Of a stretch of DNA of 64,000 nucleotides, positions 25,757 through 35,001 are shown one piece after another. The notes below the pieces were generated by a model. That model was not told the DNA's origin. It did not search any database and was given only the letters and a program-made list of their open reading frames with translations. The DNA is from UBA6522 sp963664945 (lineage in GTDB: Bacteria; Pseudomonadota; Gammaproteobacteria; Steroidobacterales; Rariloculaceae): contig OY761822.1 of NCBI GenBank assembly GCA_963664945.1, forward strand, positions 5,084,001 through 5,148,000, written 5' to 3'. The translations under genes were made by a program, and so were the position numbers. How positions within the stretch are numbered: position 1 is the stretch's first letter; every line of letters starts with the position of its first letter.

Positions 25757-28210
25757 GTGGCAACCTTGTTCTGGCTCATCGTATTCCTGGGAACCGCCTT
25801 CACGCTGATCTACAGGCGCGTCGACCTGCGGCTGTCCACGGCAGCGATGGGAGCCGTTCTGATCGCGTACACATTGTTCGCCGGCGCGGCACTCTTCGGG
25901 TTGTTCATCCTGTGGGCGCTGTTCGCCGGATTGGCCCTGCTCAATGTGGAATCGCTGCGCCGCGAGCGCATCAGCGCCCCGGTCCTGAGTATTTTGAAAA
26001 CGCTGCTGCCCCGATTGTCGGAGACGGAACGCGCCGCGCTTGAAGCCGGCACGATCTGGTGGGAGGGCGAACTGTTCTCCGGCATGCCCGACTGGCAGCA
26101 GTTGGCCAGCCTGCCTCCACCGAGGCTGACGGAAGCCGAGCAAGCCTTCCTCGATGGCCCCACCGAGGAATTATGCGGCCTGGTGGACGAGTGGAAGATC
26201 ACCCATGAATTGCGGGACCTTCCCGAGCCGGTGTGGCAATTCATCCGGGACAAGGGGTTCTTCTCGCTGATCATCCCGGAAGAATACGGCGGCAAGGGCT
26301 TCTCGCCGCTGGCGACGTCCCTGGTCCTGGCCAAGCTCGCTTCCCACAGCGGGACGGCATCGACCACGGTCGGCGTACCCAACTCCCTCGGGCCGGCCGA
26401 ACTGCTGCTCCACTACGGCACGGACGGGCAGAAGCGGCGCTGGTTGCCGGGTCTCGCCACGGGCGAGGAGATTCCCTGCTTCGCCCTGACGTCGCTCCAC
26501 GCCGGTTCGGACGCCACCGGGCTGATCGACAACGGCGTGGTCTGCCGCGGCGAATTCGGCGGCGAGGAGATCGTCGGCATCCGGCTGAACTGGGACAAGC
26601 GCTACATCACCCTGGCGCCCGTGGCGACGGTGCTCGGCCTGGCTTTCAAGCTCTACGACCCGGACCACCTCATCGGCGACCGTGACGAATACGGGATCAC
26701 CGCCGCGCTGATCCCGACGAATCTGCCCGGCGTTGATATCGGCCGGCGCCATCTGCCCATCAGCATCCCGTTCCAGAACGGTCCGACCCGGGGCGTGGAC
26801 GTGTTCGCGCCCCTGGACTGCATCATCGGCGGTCCCGAAATGGCCGGGGAAGGCTGGCGGATGCTGGTGGAACTGTTGAGCGCGGGGCGCGGAATCGTCC
26901 TGCCCAGCAACGCAGTCGGCGCCGCCATGGCCGCCGTTTACGCCACCGGCGCCTATGCGCGCATTCGCAGGCAGTTCAGGCTGCCCATCGGCGAGTTTCA
27001 CGGCGTAGGCGAAGCGTTGGCGCGCATGACGGGTTATGCCTACATCATGAAGGCCGCCTCGCGCGTCACCTGCACGGCGCTCAACGAAGGCGAAAAACCG
27101 GCCGTGCCCACGGCCATCCTCAAGTACCACAACACCGAGATGGGCCGGCGCATCGTCAACGACGCCATGGATATTCACGGCGGCAAGGGCATCATGCGCG
27201 GACCGACCAATTACCTTGCAAGCAGCTACGAGTCGGTTCCCATCTCCATCACGGTGGAAGGGGCGAACATCCTGACCCGCAACCTGATCATCTTCGGACA
27301 GGGGGCGATCCGCTGCCATCCCTTCGTTCTCAAGGAAATGCGGGCGGCGGCGTCAGAGAACCCGGTGGAGCAACTCGAGGTCTTCGACCGTCTGATCTTC
27401 AGCCATGTGGGCTACTCGCTTTCCAACGCGCTGCGATCGTTCCTGCTGGGCCTGACCCATGGCCGTCTGTCCAACACTCCGGCGACCGGCCCGGTGGGAC
27501 GCTACTACCAGCACATCAACCGTTTCAGCGCCGCATTCGCGCTGGCGAGCGACGCGTCGATGTTCCTGGTCGGCGGGGAACTCAAGCGCAGGGAGCAGCT
27601 TTCCGCCCGCCTCGGCGACATCCTGAGTTACCTTTATCTCGCCTCCATGGTCCTGAAGCACCATCAGGACCAGGGCAGCCCGGCCAGCGACGTGCCGCTG
27701 GTGGAATGGAGCTGCCGCACGCTGATGTTCAAGGCCCAGCAGCAACTGGACGGGCTGCTGAGAAACCTGCCGAATCGCTGGGCCGTCGCGCTGTTGCGAA
27801 TTCTGATCTTCCCTCGGGGCAAGACCTACTCCCCGCCCGCGGACAGTCTCGACCAGGAAGTCGCCAGGCTCGTCACCCGTCCCACGACGGTCCGCGATCG
27901 CCTGTGCGACGGCATCTACGCGGCAAGGATTTCGGGCAGCCCGCTGGGCCAGCTACAGGCGGCGATCGAACTGGCAGAAAAGGTCAAGCCGCTCGAAGCC
28001 AGGCTAACCGACGCCCGCAGGTCCGGCCAGATCAAGGATGGACCGATGTCCGCACGGATCGACGAAGCCCTCGCCCGGGACATTGTCTCTGCGTCCGAGG
28101 CGGACGAACTCCGCGCCTTCGACGAGGCCGTGACAAATCTACTGATGGTCGACGAGTTCGCCGCCGCCGAACTGGCTCCGAACCCATCCAACGACGCCTC
28201 ACCCCCCTGA
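25757..28210 (+). CDS. fadE: Acyl-CoA dehydrogenase, FadE type
   Basis: The 817-residue protein starts at GTG 25757, close to E. coli FadE in length (814). Two or three N-terminal membrane segments (LFWLIVFLGTAFTLIY, AALFGLFILWALFAGLALL) precede the acyl-CoA dehydrogenase core: FIRDKGFFSLIIPEEYGGKG, CFALTSLHAGSDATG, and the FAD-domain stretch DAMDIHGGKGIMRGPTNYL. The C-terminal ~270 residues are the DUF1974 domain characteristic of FadE. It performs the first oxidation of fatty acid beta-oxidation, at the inner membrane, and passes electrons to ETF. No other fad genes lie nearby. Confidence 0.95.
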   Translation: MATLFWLIVFLGTAFTLIYRRVDLRLSTAAMGAVLIAYTLFAGAALFGLFILWALFAGLALLNVESLRRERISAPVLSILKTLLPRLSETERAALEAGTIWWEGELFSGMPDWQQLASLPPPRLTEAEQAFLDGPTEELCGLVDEWKITHELRDLPEPVWQFIRDKGFFSLIIPEEYGGKGFSPLATSLVLAKLASHSGTASTTVGVPNSLGPAELLLHYGTDGQKRRWLPGLATGEEIPCFALTSLHAGSDATGLIDNGVVCRGEFGGEEIVGIRLNWDKRYITLAPVATVLGLAFKLYDPDHLIGDRDEYGITAALIPTNLPGVDIGRRHLPISIPFQNGPTRGVDVFAPLDCIIGGPEMAGEGWRMLVELLSAGRGIVLPSNAVGAAMAAVYATGAYARIRRQFRLPIGEFHGVGEALARMTGYAYIMKAASRVTCTALNEGEKPAVPTAILKYHNTEMGRRIVNDAMDIHGGKGIMRGPTNYLASSYESVPISITVEGANILTRNLIIFGQGAIRCHPFVLKEMRAAASENPVEQLEVFDRLIFSHVGYSLSNALRSFLLGLTHGRLSNTPATGPVGRYYQHINRFSAAFALASDASMFLVGGELKRREQLSARLGDILSYLYLASMVLKHHQDQGSPASDVPLVEWSCRTLMFKAQQQLDGLLRNLPNRWAVALLRILIFPRGKTYSPPADSLDQEVARLVTRPTTVRDRLCDGIYAARISGSPLGQLQAAIELAEKVKPLEARLTDARRSGQIKDGPMSARIDEALARDIVSASEADELRAFDEAVTNLLMVDEFAAAELAPNPSNDASPP

Positions 28211-28280
28211 CGCCAGAAATTCCCCACCGGGTGATATGCTACATTTGCTTCTTGGGACAAAGCCGTTGGAGGTCGAGCAA

Positions 28281-28781
28281 ATGCGCATTGGAATCACGTT
28301 GGCTCTCGCATGCAGCGTGGGGTTGGTTGGTTGTGGAGATCAAGCCCCGGAACCTGAAGCAGGGGCGCCCGAGACTGCCGAACCCGCAGCCGTGGAACCG
28401 GCCGCCGTGCCGGCTGCCGCCCTGCGCACGCCGGCGCCCGAAAACGCCGTGCTGTATTTCATCGCCCCCGCCGACGGCGACGAGGTCACGAACCCGGTCA
28501 ACATCCTGTTTGGTCTGAGCGGCGCCGGAGTTGCCCCGGCGGGCATCGTGTTTCCCGACTCCGGACACCACCACATGCTCGTGGATACCGGCATGCCACC
28601 GGAGGACATTCCGATCCCGGAGGACGCAAACCACCTCCATTTCGGCCTGGGGCAAAGCGAAGCCATGGTTGAACTGCCGCCGGGCGAACACACGCTGCAG
28701 CTCTTGCTGGGCGATCACCTTCACATTCCTCACGATCCGCCCGTGGCCTCCGAAACCATCACCGTAACCGTAGTGGAGTAG
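28281..28781 (+). CDS. DUF4399 lipoprotein
   Basis: The 166-residue protein begins at ATG 28281 after TGGAGGT. The leader ends in a lipobox (LVGC, cysteine at residue 18), so it is probably a lipoprotein. A Pro/Ala/Glu-rich linker follows (residues ~20-50). The DUF4399 domain then contains FIAPADGDEVTNPVNILFGL, FPDSGHHHMLVD, DANHLHFGLGQ and LLGDHLHIPHDPPV. The many conserved histidines (GHHHMLVD, HLHFG, DHLHIPH) suggest metal binding, but no function is established for the family. Confidence 0.85.
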   Translation: MRIGITLALACSVGLVGCGDQAPEPEAGAPETAEPAAVEPAAVPAAALRTPAPENAVLYFIAPADGDEVTNPVNILFGLSGAGVAPAGIVFPDSGHHHMLVDTGMPPEDIPIPEDANHLHFGLGQSEAMVELPPGEHTLQLLLGDHLHIPHDPPVASETITVTVVE

Positions 28782-28857
28782 GACGCGACCATCGCAGGGC
28801 CGGCACCTCGCGCGCGACGTTGCCCACAGGCCGCGGGTAGCATCGAAACTCAGGACT

Positions 28858-29122
28858 AGTGCTCCATCAACCTTATAACGCCGTATCAGTGACCGCAGGC
28901 CCGTCTCTGGCAAGGCGCGTCCCGCAGGCCATGGTGGGCCCATGGTCAAGGAACGCAACACCGCCAGGGGCGGGCCTGCGGCCACCCGCAGGGCGCGTTC
29001 ACAAGCACGCATCCGCTTTGTTGCCGTCTCTTGACGTATGCCCAATACGTCGGCGAGACGGCGCCGCGCATCTGCACGCTTGTGAACGCGCTGATACGGC
29101 GTTAAAAGGTTGATGGAGCACT
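28858..29122. mobile_element. MITE-like element with 34-bp inverted repeats and nested hairpins
   Basis: Inverted repeats at 28856-28889 and 29091-29124 match at 33 of 34 positions. Each terminus is TA followed by GTGCTCCATCAACC, consistent with a TA target duplication as made by IS630/Tc1-type transposases. No protein is encoded. Inside are two further inverted repeats. One arm runs CCGCAGGCCC... (about 28893-28981). The other has exact 14-base arms GCGCGTTCACAAGC (28993-29006 and 29078-29091) enclosing imperfect GCCGTCTC...GAGACGGC arms. The whole could fold as a three-way junction. A 17-base piece of the same end recurs at 47142-47158. Confidence 0.85.
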
Positions 29123-29129
29123 AGCCAGC

Positions 29130-30806
29130 ATGTACACCCAGTTCTTCGGCCTGACGGAAAAACCCTTTTCCATCACGCCGGACCCGCGCTACCTGTACAT
29201 GAGCCAGCGCCACGCCGACGCGCTGGCCCACCTGCTTTACGGCATATCCGAGAGCGGCGGATTCATTCAGCTCACCGGCGAAGTCGGCACCGGAAAAACC
29301 ACGCTGGTCCGCAGCCTGTTCGAGCAACTGCCGAAAGAGGCGGATGTCGCGCTGATCCTCAATCCCGAGCTGACCACCGAGGAATTCCTGACGGCGATAT
29401 CCGAGGAACTGGGGATCAAGCCGCCGAAAAATCTCTCCGTCAAGGCGCTGATCGACGGCTTGAACGCTTACCTGCTGGACGCCCACGGTCGCGGACGGCG
29501 CACCGTGCTGATCGTGGACGAGGCCCAGAACCTGGGCACCGAAATCCTCGAACAGGTGCGCCTGCTCACCAACCTGGAAACGCCCAAGCAGAAGCTTCTG
29601 CAGATCATCCTGATAGGTCAGCCGGAGCTTCGGGAAGTGCTCTCGCGGGCGGACATGCGCCAGGTCGCGCAACGGGTGACCGGCCGCTATCACCTGGAAC
29701 CCCTGAATCAGGCGGACACCGCCAAGTATGTCGAACACCGGATGCAGGTTGCGGGCGCGTCGGGTCCCGTCTTCCGGCCTGCCGCCATTCGCGAGGTTTT
29801 CCGGCGCTCCAACGGCGTGCCCAGGTTGATCAACGTGGTGGCCGACCGGACGCTTTTGGCGGCTTACGCCCAGGAGACCAGGCGCATCGACCGGCGGCTG
29901 GTACGCCGCGCCGCGGCGGAAGTGTTCGGCGACCGCCAGGGCGGTACATGGCGGCGCCGGCTTGCGACCGGCGTGTTGGCCGCGGGCATCGCCGGCGCCG
30001 TAGCGGTGGCGGCGTCGCTCTGGTTCAACCGCGCCGGTGACCTCGCCGGCGACGTTGCTGACAGGGCGCTGTCCGAGGCCGAAACTCCGGTGGCGCAAGT
30101 GCCGCTATTGGCTGAGGCCGGAGAGATTCTCGCGGTTCAGGAGCCGGTCAACGAAGTCGACGAAGCCATGGACACGCAACCGCTGGCCGAACTGCTGGCG
30201 GACCCGGCCGTGCCGAAGGACACCGCCACCGCGTTCGCGACGCTTTTCGGGATGTGGGGAAGAACCTTCGAGCCCGACGGTCAACCGGCTTGCCAGCAGG
30301 CGCAGGTCCTGAACCTTCGCTGCTGGTTCCAGCGCGGTTCAGTCACGTATCTCAGGAGTATGGACCGGCCAGCCATATTGAATCTGATCGCGGAAAACGG
30401 TGAACAGTACCAGGCAGTGTTGCACCAAATGGACTCCGACACCGCCAGCCTCGCGTTCGGCAGCCGGACCTACCGTACCAGCCTGACCGACCTGTCCCGA
30501 TACTGGTACGGGGACAGCCTGGTGTTGTGGCGCCCCGGCGCGCTGCAGGGCGACGACCTCGCACCCGGGATGGAAGGCGAAGGGGTGCGCTGGCTTCGTG
30601 CCAGCCTGGCGCGCATCGATGGCAGCTCCGGCAGCGTGCTGGATTCCGGTTCTTCCTTTTTCGACAGCGACCTTGAAGCGCGCGTCCGCAACTATCAGCG
30701 CGAACGCCGCCTGAGCGTGGACGGAATCGCCGGCGCGCAGACGCAGATCGCCATCAATACGGACCTTGAGATTCCAGGTACGCCCATGTTGTCCCGGGTC
30801 AACTGA
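29130..30806 (+). CDS. gspA: GspA/ExeA-like AAA ATPase with peptidoglycan-binding domain
   Basis: The 558-residue protein begins MYTQFFGLTEKPFSITPDPRY, the standard ExeA/GspA opening. The AAA domain has Walker A GEVGTGKTT (residues 50-58) and Walker B TVLIVDEAQNL. A transmembrane helix (~residues 278-298) leads to a periplasmic part ending with a PG_binding_1-type domain (SSFFDSDLEARVRNYQRERRLSVDGIAGAQT). In Aeromonas ExeA with ExeB helps place the type II secretin through the cell wall, powered by ATP. Only 7 bases separate the start from the MITE-like element, so the native upstream region has been displaced. The next gene begins directly after (gspB). Confidence 0.9.
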   Translation: MYTQFFGLTEKPFSITPDPRYLYMSQRHADALAHLLYGISESGGFIQLTGEVGTGKTTLVRSLFEQLPKEADVALILNPELTTEEFLTAISEELGIKPPKNLSVKALIDGLNAYLLDAHGRGRRTVLIVDEAQNLGTEILEQVRLLTNLETPKQKLLQIILIGQPELREVLSRADMRQVAQRVTGRYHLEPLNQADTAKYVEHRMQVAGASGPVFRPAAIREVFRRSNGVPRLINVVADRTLLAAYAQETRRIDRRLVRRAAAEVFGDRQGGTWRRRLATGVLAAGIAGAVAVAASLWFNRAGDLAGDVADRALSEAETPVAQVPLLAEAGEILAVQEPVNEVDEAMDTQPLAELLADPAVPKDTATAFATLFGMWGRTFEPDGQPACQQAQVLNLRCWFQRGSVTYLRSMDRPAILNLIAENGEQYQAVLHQMDSDTASLAFGSRTYRTSLTDLSRYWYGDSLVLWRPGALQGDDLAPGMEGEGVRWLRASLARIDGSSGSVLDSGSSFFDSDLEARVRNYQRERRLSVDGIAGAQTQIAINTDLEIPGTPMLSRVN

Positions 30807-30807
30807 C

Positions 30808-31503
30808 ATGTCGTTCATACTCGATGCGTTGCGAAAGTCAGAGACCGAGCGCCAGAAAGCACAGGTTCCGGGGATCGGCGACGCGCCCCTGGTCGTGCAC
30901 CAGAAGCATGTGCCGCGGTGGACGGTCGGTCTGATAGCCGGTTTGAGCGTCGGTCTCGTGGTCCTGGGCTGGTTCTGGCTCCGTGACGCGGGAACCGGCG
31001 CGGACCGGGACTCGGCCGACGTGGCGGTATCGTCTGCGCAGACCGCTACCGGCGCGGCAACCTCGTCCGGGGAAACCCTTGCCGGGGCGGCTGCCTCGCC
31101 CACGCCACCCGCATCGCCCGAAACCGCGTCATCCTCCGTTTCTCAGCCGGTCGGAGAAGTAAGAGACCTGTCCACGGAGGCTCTCCGGACCACGGGTTCG
31201 CCGAGCCCGGCAGGGGGCGGCAGCGCGCCCGCTTCATCGGCGGCGATACCGGCAACGCCCGCAACCCTTGCCGCGCCGATGCTCACGCTGGCCCAATACC
31301 GTGCCTCCGGCGGCGCCTTGCCGGAACTGAACCTCGAACTGCACGTCTACAGCCCCACCGCATCGGAACGGTTCGTGTTCATCAACTCGTCCAAATACGA
31401 GGAAGGCCAGACGCTGGCTGAAGGACCCCGCCTCGGCGCCATCACCCAGGACGGCGCGGTGCTGATCCATCAGGGGCGGTCGCTGCTGCTGCCGCGGGAG
31501 TGA
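30808..31503 (+). CDS. gspB: GspB/ExeB-like type II secretion assembly protein
   Basis: The 231-residue protein starts MSFILDALRKSETERQ, the family hallmark, one base after the gspA stop. A single transmembrane helix (WTVGLIAGLSVGLVVLGWFWL, residues ~33-53) is followed by a Ser/Ala/Thr/Pro-rich periplasmic linker. The C-terminal T2SSB domain is LPELNLELHVYSPTASERFVFINSSKYEEGQTLAEGP (given here only as position: ~170-210), ending LIHQGRSLLLPRE. It partners GspA in secretin assembly. The main gsp operon is not in this window. Confidence 0.88.
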   Translation: MSFILDALRKSETERQKAQVPGIGDAPLVVHQKHVPRWTVGLIAGLSVGLVVLGWFWLRDAGTGADRDSADVAVSSAQTATGAATSSGETLAGAAASPTPPASPETASSSVSQPVGEVRDLSTEALRTTGSPSPAGGGSAPASSAAIPATPATLAAPMLTLAQYRASGGALPELNLELHVYSPTASERFVFINSSKYEEGQTLAEGPRLGAITQDGAVLIHQGRSLLLPRE

Positions 31504-31653
31504 GCCGCAACGAAGTGCCGGAACGCGCGCCGACCGCGACGTCCCGCCTGGGCTGACCCGCCTCCCGCGCCGACGCAACCGCCCCGTATTGTGGGGATTA
31601 TCCGATTTAACTACCATACCGCCTGCAAACGTTTGCACGCAAAGAAGCGCTCC

Positions 31654-31974
31654 ATGCCCACCTATACGTACCAGGTCATCTCCAGCAAGGGCGACGGCGC
31701 AGAGCGATTCGAGGTCGTACAGGGAATGCGCGACGAGCCCCTCACGGTTCACCCGCAGACCGGCGAACCGGTTCGCCGGGTGATAACCGGGGGTACGGGG
31801 GTCCTGGGTGGGCCCGTCCGCCGCAGCACCGTGGTCGACAAGTCGCTGGCCGCGGCAACGCCGTGCGGTTGCAGCCGGGCGGCGCTCGGGGAGCTGGCCC
31901 GCCCGGCAAGCCGCATGCCCGGGACGGCGACCGGCACATGCAATCATCGCGGCGGCGCGCCCCATTCCCAGTAG
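31654..31974 (+). CDS. FmdB-like small protein lacking the zinc-ribbon cysteines
   Basis: The 106-residue protein begins MPTYTYQV, followed by GAERFEVVQGMRDEPLTVHP and PVRRVITGG. This is the skeleton of FmdB-family zinc-ribbon proteins (normally MPTYEYxCxxCG, then PLxxCPxCG). Here both CxxC pairs are replaced: SSKGDG for the first, HPQTGEP for the second. The only cysteines are a CGC and a C near the end, in a non-homologous, Gly/Arg/Ala-rich tail. It is either a degenerate or a metal-free variant. ATG 31654 is chosen from this motif. Function unknown. Confidence 0.6.
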   Translation: MPTYTYQVISSKGDGAERFEVVQGMRDEPLTVHPQTGEPVRRVITGGTGVLGGPVRRSTVVDKSLAAATPCGCSRAALGELARPASRMPGTATGTCNHRGGAPHSQ

Positions 31975-32037
31975 GGTCTTCTGACTCTATACGTAATGGC
32001 ACCGTCGGAATCGCAAGACCAATCATCAGGGTGAAAT

Positions 32038-33330
32038 ATGACGGCTAACGATGCGGCCGTGACCGACCGCGACATGGACACCAACTGGAACTGGACCCGG
32101 CCCATTGCCGCGCCCGGACCGATGAGCGTCGACTTCGAGGAGCGGGTCGACTTCGACCGGCTGCGGCGCTACCGGGTCGCCCGAACGCGCTGGGCGCTGC
32201 GAAATTCCGGCCTGGGCGCGATGCTCTGCTTCGACAACAACAACATCCGCTACATCACCAGCAGCGTGATCGGCGAATGGTCGCGGGACAAGATCTGCCG
32301 CTATGCGCTCTTCACCGCCGACTCCGAGCCCTACCTGTGGGACTTCGGTTCGGCCGCGACGCATCACCGGCTGTTCGCACCCTGGCTTGCACCTGAGCGA
32401 TGCAAGGCGGGCATGCTCGGGCTGCGCGGCTCGGTTGCCGAAGAAGCGGGCCTGTTCAAGCAGGCCGCCGAAGAAATCAAACAGCTCCTGCAGCACGAAG
32501 GAGTCGCCGACATGCCGATTGGCGTGGACATCTGCGAGCCGCCGATGTTGTTCGCCCTGCAGGCGGCGGGCCTTACGGTCCTTGACGGACAGCAGACCAT
32601 GCTCGACGCCCGGCAGATCAAGAGCATGGACGAGATCGTGCTGCTCAACATGTCCGCCGCCATCGTCGACGGCGCCTACCAGGGCATCTCCGAAGCGCTC
32701 AAGCCGGGCGCGAGGGAGAATGAGATGGTCGCCCTGGCCAACAAGATTCTCTACGAGTCCGGCTCCGACGACGTGGAAGCAATCAATGCCGTCTCCGGGG
32801 AGCGTTGCAGCCCCCATCCGCACAATTTCACCGATCGCATGTACCGGCCGGGCGACCAGGCATTCTTCGACGTCATCCAGTCCTACATGGGCTACCGCAC
32901 CTGTTACTACCGCACGATCAACGTGGGCTCGGCGACCCCGGCGCAGCGGGACGCCTACCGGCGCGCGCGCGAGTGGATCGATGTCGCGATCGACATGGTC
33001 AGGCCGGGCGTCACCACCGACAAGATCGCGGCACTCTGGCCAAAGGCCCCCGAGTTCGGCTTCGCCAACGAAATGGAGGCATTCGGCCTGCAGTTCGGCC
33101 ACGGCCTGGGGCTGGCCCTGCACGAGCGGCCGATCATCAGCCGGCTGGTGTCCTTCGACAGTCCGTTCGAGTTGCAGGAGGGCATGGTATTTGCGCTGGA
33201 GACTTACTGTCCGGCGGCCGACGGCAACGGTGCGGCGCGGATCGAAGAGGAAGTGGTGGTGACGCCCGACGGTTGCCGGGTCATCACGCTCTTCCCTGCC
33301 CAGGATCTGTATATCGCCAATGAGTACTAG
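32038..33330 (+). CDS. M24 family (creatinase/aminopeptidase P fold) hydrolase with altered metal site
   Basis: The 430-residue protein has the creatinase N-terminal domain (DNNNIRYITSS) and a pita-bread C-terminal domain. Of the five M24 metal ligands, four are visible: D278 (FFDVIQS), H355 (FGHGLGLALHE), E388 (FALETY) and E403 (RIEEEVVV). The second aspartate, 11 residues after the first, is Cys289 (GYRTCYYRT instead of GYxxDxTRT). Creatinase and DddP-like relatives also deviate in this site, so it may hydrolyse a small C-N or C-S compound rather than a peptide. The aldehyde dehydrogenase 92 bases downstream suggests a short catabolic route whose product is an aldehyde; the substrate is not determinable. 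Confidence 0.8.
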   Translation: MTANDAAVTDRDMDTNWNWTRPIAAPGPMSVDFEERVDFDRLRRYRVARTRWALRNSGLGAMLCFDNNNIRYITSSVIGEWSRDKICRYALFTADSEPYLWDFGSAATHHRLFAPWLAPERCKAGMLGLRGSVAEEAGLFKQAAEEIKQLLQHEGVADMPIGVDICEPPMLFALQAAGLTVLDGQQTMLDARQIKSMDEIVLLNMSAAIVDGAYQGISEALKPGARENEMVALANKILYESGSDDVEAINAVSGERCSPHPHNFTDRMYRPGDQAFFDVIQSYMGYRTCYYRTINVGSATPAQRDAYRRAREWIDVAIDMVRPGVTTDKIAALWPKAPEFGFANEMEAFGLQFGHGLGLALHERPIISRLVSFDSPFELQEGMVFALETYCPAADGNGAARIEEEVVVTPDGCRVITLFPAQDLYIANEY

Positions 33331-33422
33331 AGCCGACACTGCCTGACAACTGCGCGTCAGTCGGTTCCAGTACCGGCAGCCAGCGACCGCAGTCCCGCTA
33401 TCCGAAATCGAGTGCCTGATCT

Positions 33423-34889
33423 ATGAGTACAAACCCCATCGACATCAGCGCAGGTCCCGAAATGCGTACGCAATTGTTCATCGGCGGCGAGTGGTGCGAT
33501 GCCTCCGACGGCGGGACCTTCCCGGTGGAGGATCCATCGACGGAAACGACCATCGCCGCCGTCGCCAGCGCCACCGTGGAGGACGTGACACGGGCCGTCG
33601 AGATCGCTCATGAGGCGGGGCGCGAGTGGGCCCGGCGTGTACCCAGGGAACGTGCCGAGGTGCTGCGCCGGGCGTGGAAGCTGCTGAGTGAGAATCGCCG
33701 GACCATCGCCGAGTACATCGTGCGCGAGAACGGCAAGGCGCTGCCCGACGCCTTCGGGGAAACCGACTACGCCACCGAGTTCTTCCGCTGGTATTCCGAG
33801 GAAGCGGTTCGCAACTACGGCGAGATTCTCACGTCGCCCTCCGGCGGCAACCGGATCGTCGTGATGCATCAGCCTATCGGCGTCAGCGTGCTCGTCACGC
33901 CGTGGAACTATCCTTCCGCCATGGCCACGCGCAAGATCGCGCCGGCCATCGCGGCCGGCTGCCCGGTGATCCTCAAACCGGCGTCGGATACGCCCTTGAC
34001 GGCGTTGCTCGTGGCGGAAATCCTCACCGAGGCGGGCGTTCCGCCGGGCGTCATGAACGTGGTGCCGTCGCGCCGCTCGGGCGAGGTGGTCGACGCGATG
34101 CTGCATCATCCGCTGGTTCGCAAGTTGTCGTTCACCGGCTCCACCCAGGTCGGGAGAGCCCTGTTGCGAGCGGCTTCCGACTGTATCGTCGACTGCTCCA
34201 TGGAACTGGGCGGCAACGCGCCGTTCCTGGTATTCGACGATGCCGACATCGACGCGGCGGTCGAGGGCGCGATGATCGCGAAGATGCGCAATGGCGGCGA
34301 GGCCTGCACCGCGGCCAACCGGTTCTACGCGCACCACGCGATCTACGACGAGTTCACCGACAAGTTCGCCGCCGCCATGGAAGCCGTCAAGGTCGGGCCG
34401 GGGCTTTCGCCCGGTGTCGAACTGGGACCCATGGTGAACGCGTGGGCGATCAAGGACATCCATCGGCTGGTGGACGACGCAACCTCCCAGGGCTCCGAAG
34501 TCCTGACCGGCGGCGCTCCGCTCGACCGTGTCGGGCACTACTACCCGCCCACCGTACTGGGACAGGTCCCCCAATCGGCCGAAATCCTCCGCGAAGAGGT
34601 GTTCGGCCCCGTGGCCCCGGTGGTGCAGTTCAGCGACGACGACGAAGTCATCCACGCGGCCAACGACACCGAGTACGGCCTGGTGTCCTATCTCTACACC
34701 GGCAGCCTGAAACGCGGCATGGCGGTTTCCGAGCGACTCGAAGCCGGGATGATCGGCCTCAACCGCGGTCTGGTTTCCGACCCGGCCGCGCCCTTCGGCG
34801 GCTCCAAGCAGAGCGGCCTGGGCCGCGAGGGCTCCCACGAAGGGATGATGGAGTACATGGAGACCAAGTACATCGCGGTCGAGTGGTAG
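33423..34889 (+). CDS. NAD(P)-dependent aldehyde dehydrogenase, succinate-semialdehyde type
   Basis: The 488-residue ALDH has the cofactor motif FTGSTQVGRALL, general base Glu261 (MELGGNAPFL) and nucleophile Cys295 (GGEACTAANR). The C-terminal PFGGSKQSGLGREGS stretch is typical of the GabD/succinate-semialdehyde group. It oxidises a semialdehyde to the acid in the cytoplasm. ATG 33423 fits the usual N-terminus (LFIGGEWCDASDGGTF near residue 18). It probably forms a unit with the preceding M24 gene. Confidence 0.9.
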   Translation: MSTNPIDISAGPEMRTQLFIGGEWCDASDGGTFPVEDPSTETTIAAVASATVEDVTRAVEIAHEAGREWARRVPRERAEVLRRAWKLLSENRRTIAEYIVRENGKALPDAFGETDYATEFFRWYSEEAVRNYGEILTSPSGGNRIVVMHQPIGVSVLVTPWNYPSAMATRKIAPAIAAGCPVILKPASDTPLTALLVAEILTEAGVPPGVMNVVPSRRSGEVVDAMLHHPLVRKLSFTGSTQVGRALLRAASDCIVDCSMELGGNAPFLVFDDADIDAAVEGAMIAKMRNGGEACTAANRFYAHHAIYDEFTDKFAAAMEAVKVGPGLSPGVELGPMVNAWAIKDIHRLVDDATSQGSEVLTGGAPLDRVGHYYPPTVLGQVPQSAEILREEVFGPVAPVVQFSDDDEVIHAANDTEYGLVSYLYTGSLKRGMAVSERLEAGMIGLNRGLVSDPAAPFGGSKQSGLGREGSHEGMMEYMETKYIAVEW

Positions 34890-34912
34890 CGGACCGAATT
34901 CGCCGAACGGCG

Positions 34913-34956
34913 CGCAAGTTTTGAGTCTCACCTACGCAAGTTCTGAGTCTCGCGTA
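34913..34956. repeat. Two tandem 22-bp units beginning CGCAAGTT
   Basis: CGCAAGTTTTGAGTCTCACC (34913-34932, unit to 34934) is followed directly by CGCAAGTTCTGAGTCTCGCG (34935-34954, unit to 34956). The units differ at three positions. They sit at the junction between the dehydrogenase gene and the ATPase/DUF4276 module, and may be a remnant of an IS end. Confidence 0.6.
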
Positions 34957-35001
34957 GTAGTGGGCAAGAAACGTGCGTGTGGATCGGATTTACCGACGAC
35001 A

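Noticed and set aside
28859..29113. 84-codon frame inside the MITE-like element
   Set aside because: It spans nested inverted repeats and has no protein-like features.
32038..33330. DMSP lyase DddP or creatinase as a specific name
   Set aside because: The fold fits, but the metal site differs (C289) and specificity residues cannot be assigned from sequence, so only the M24 family is claimed.
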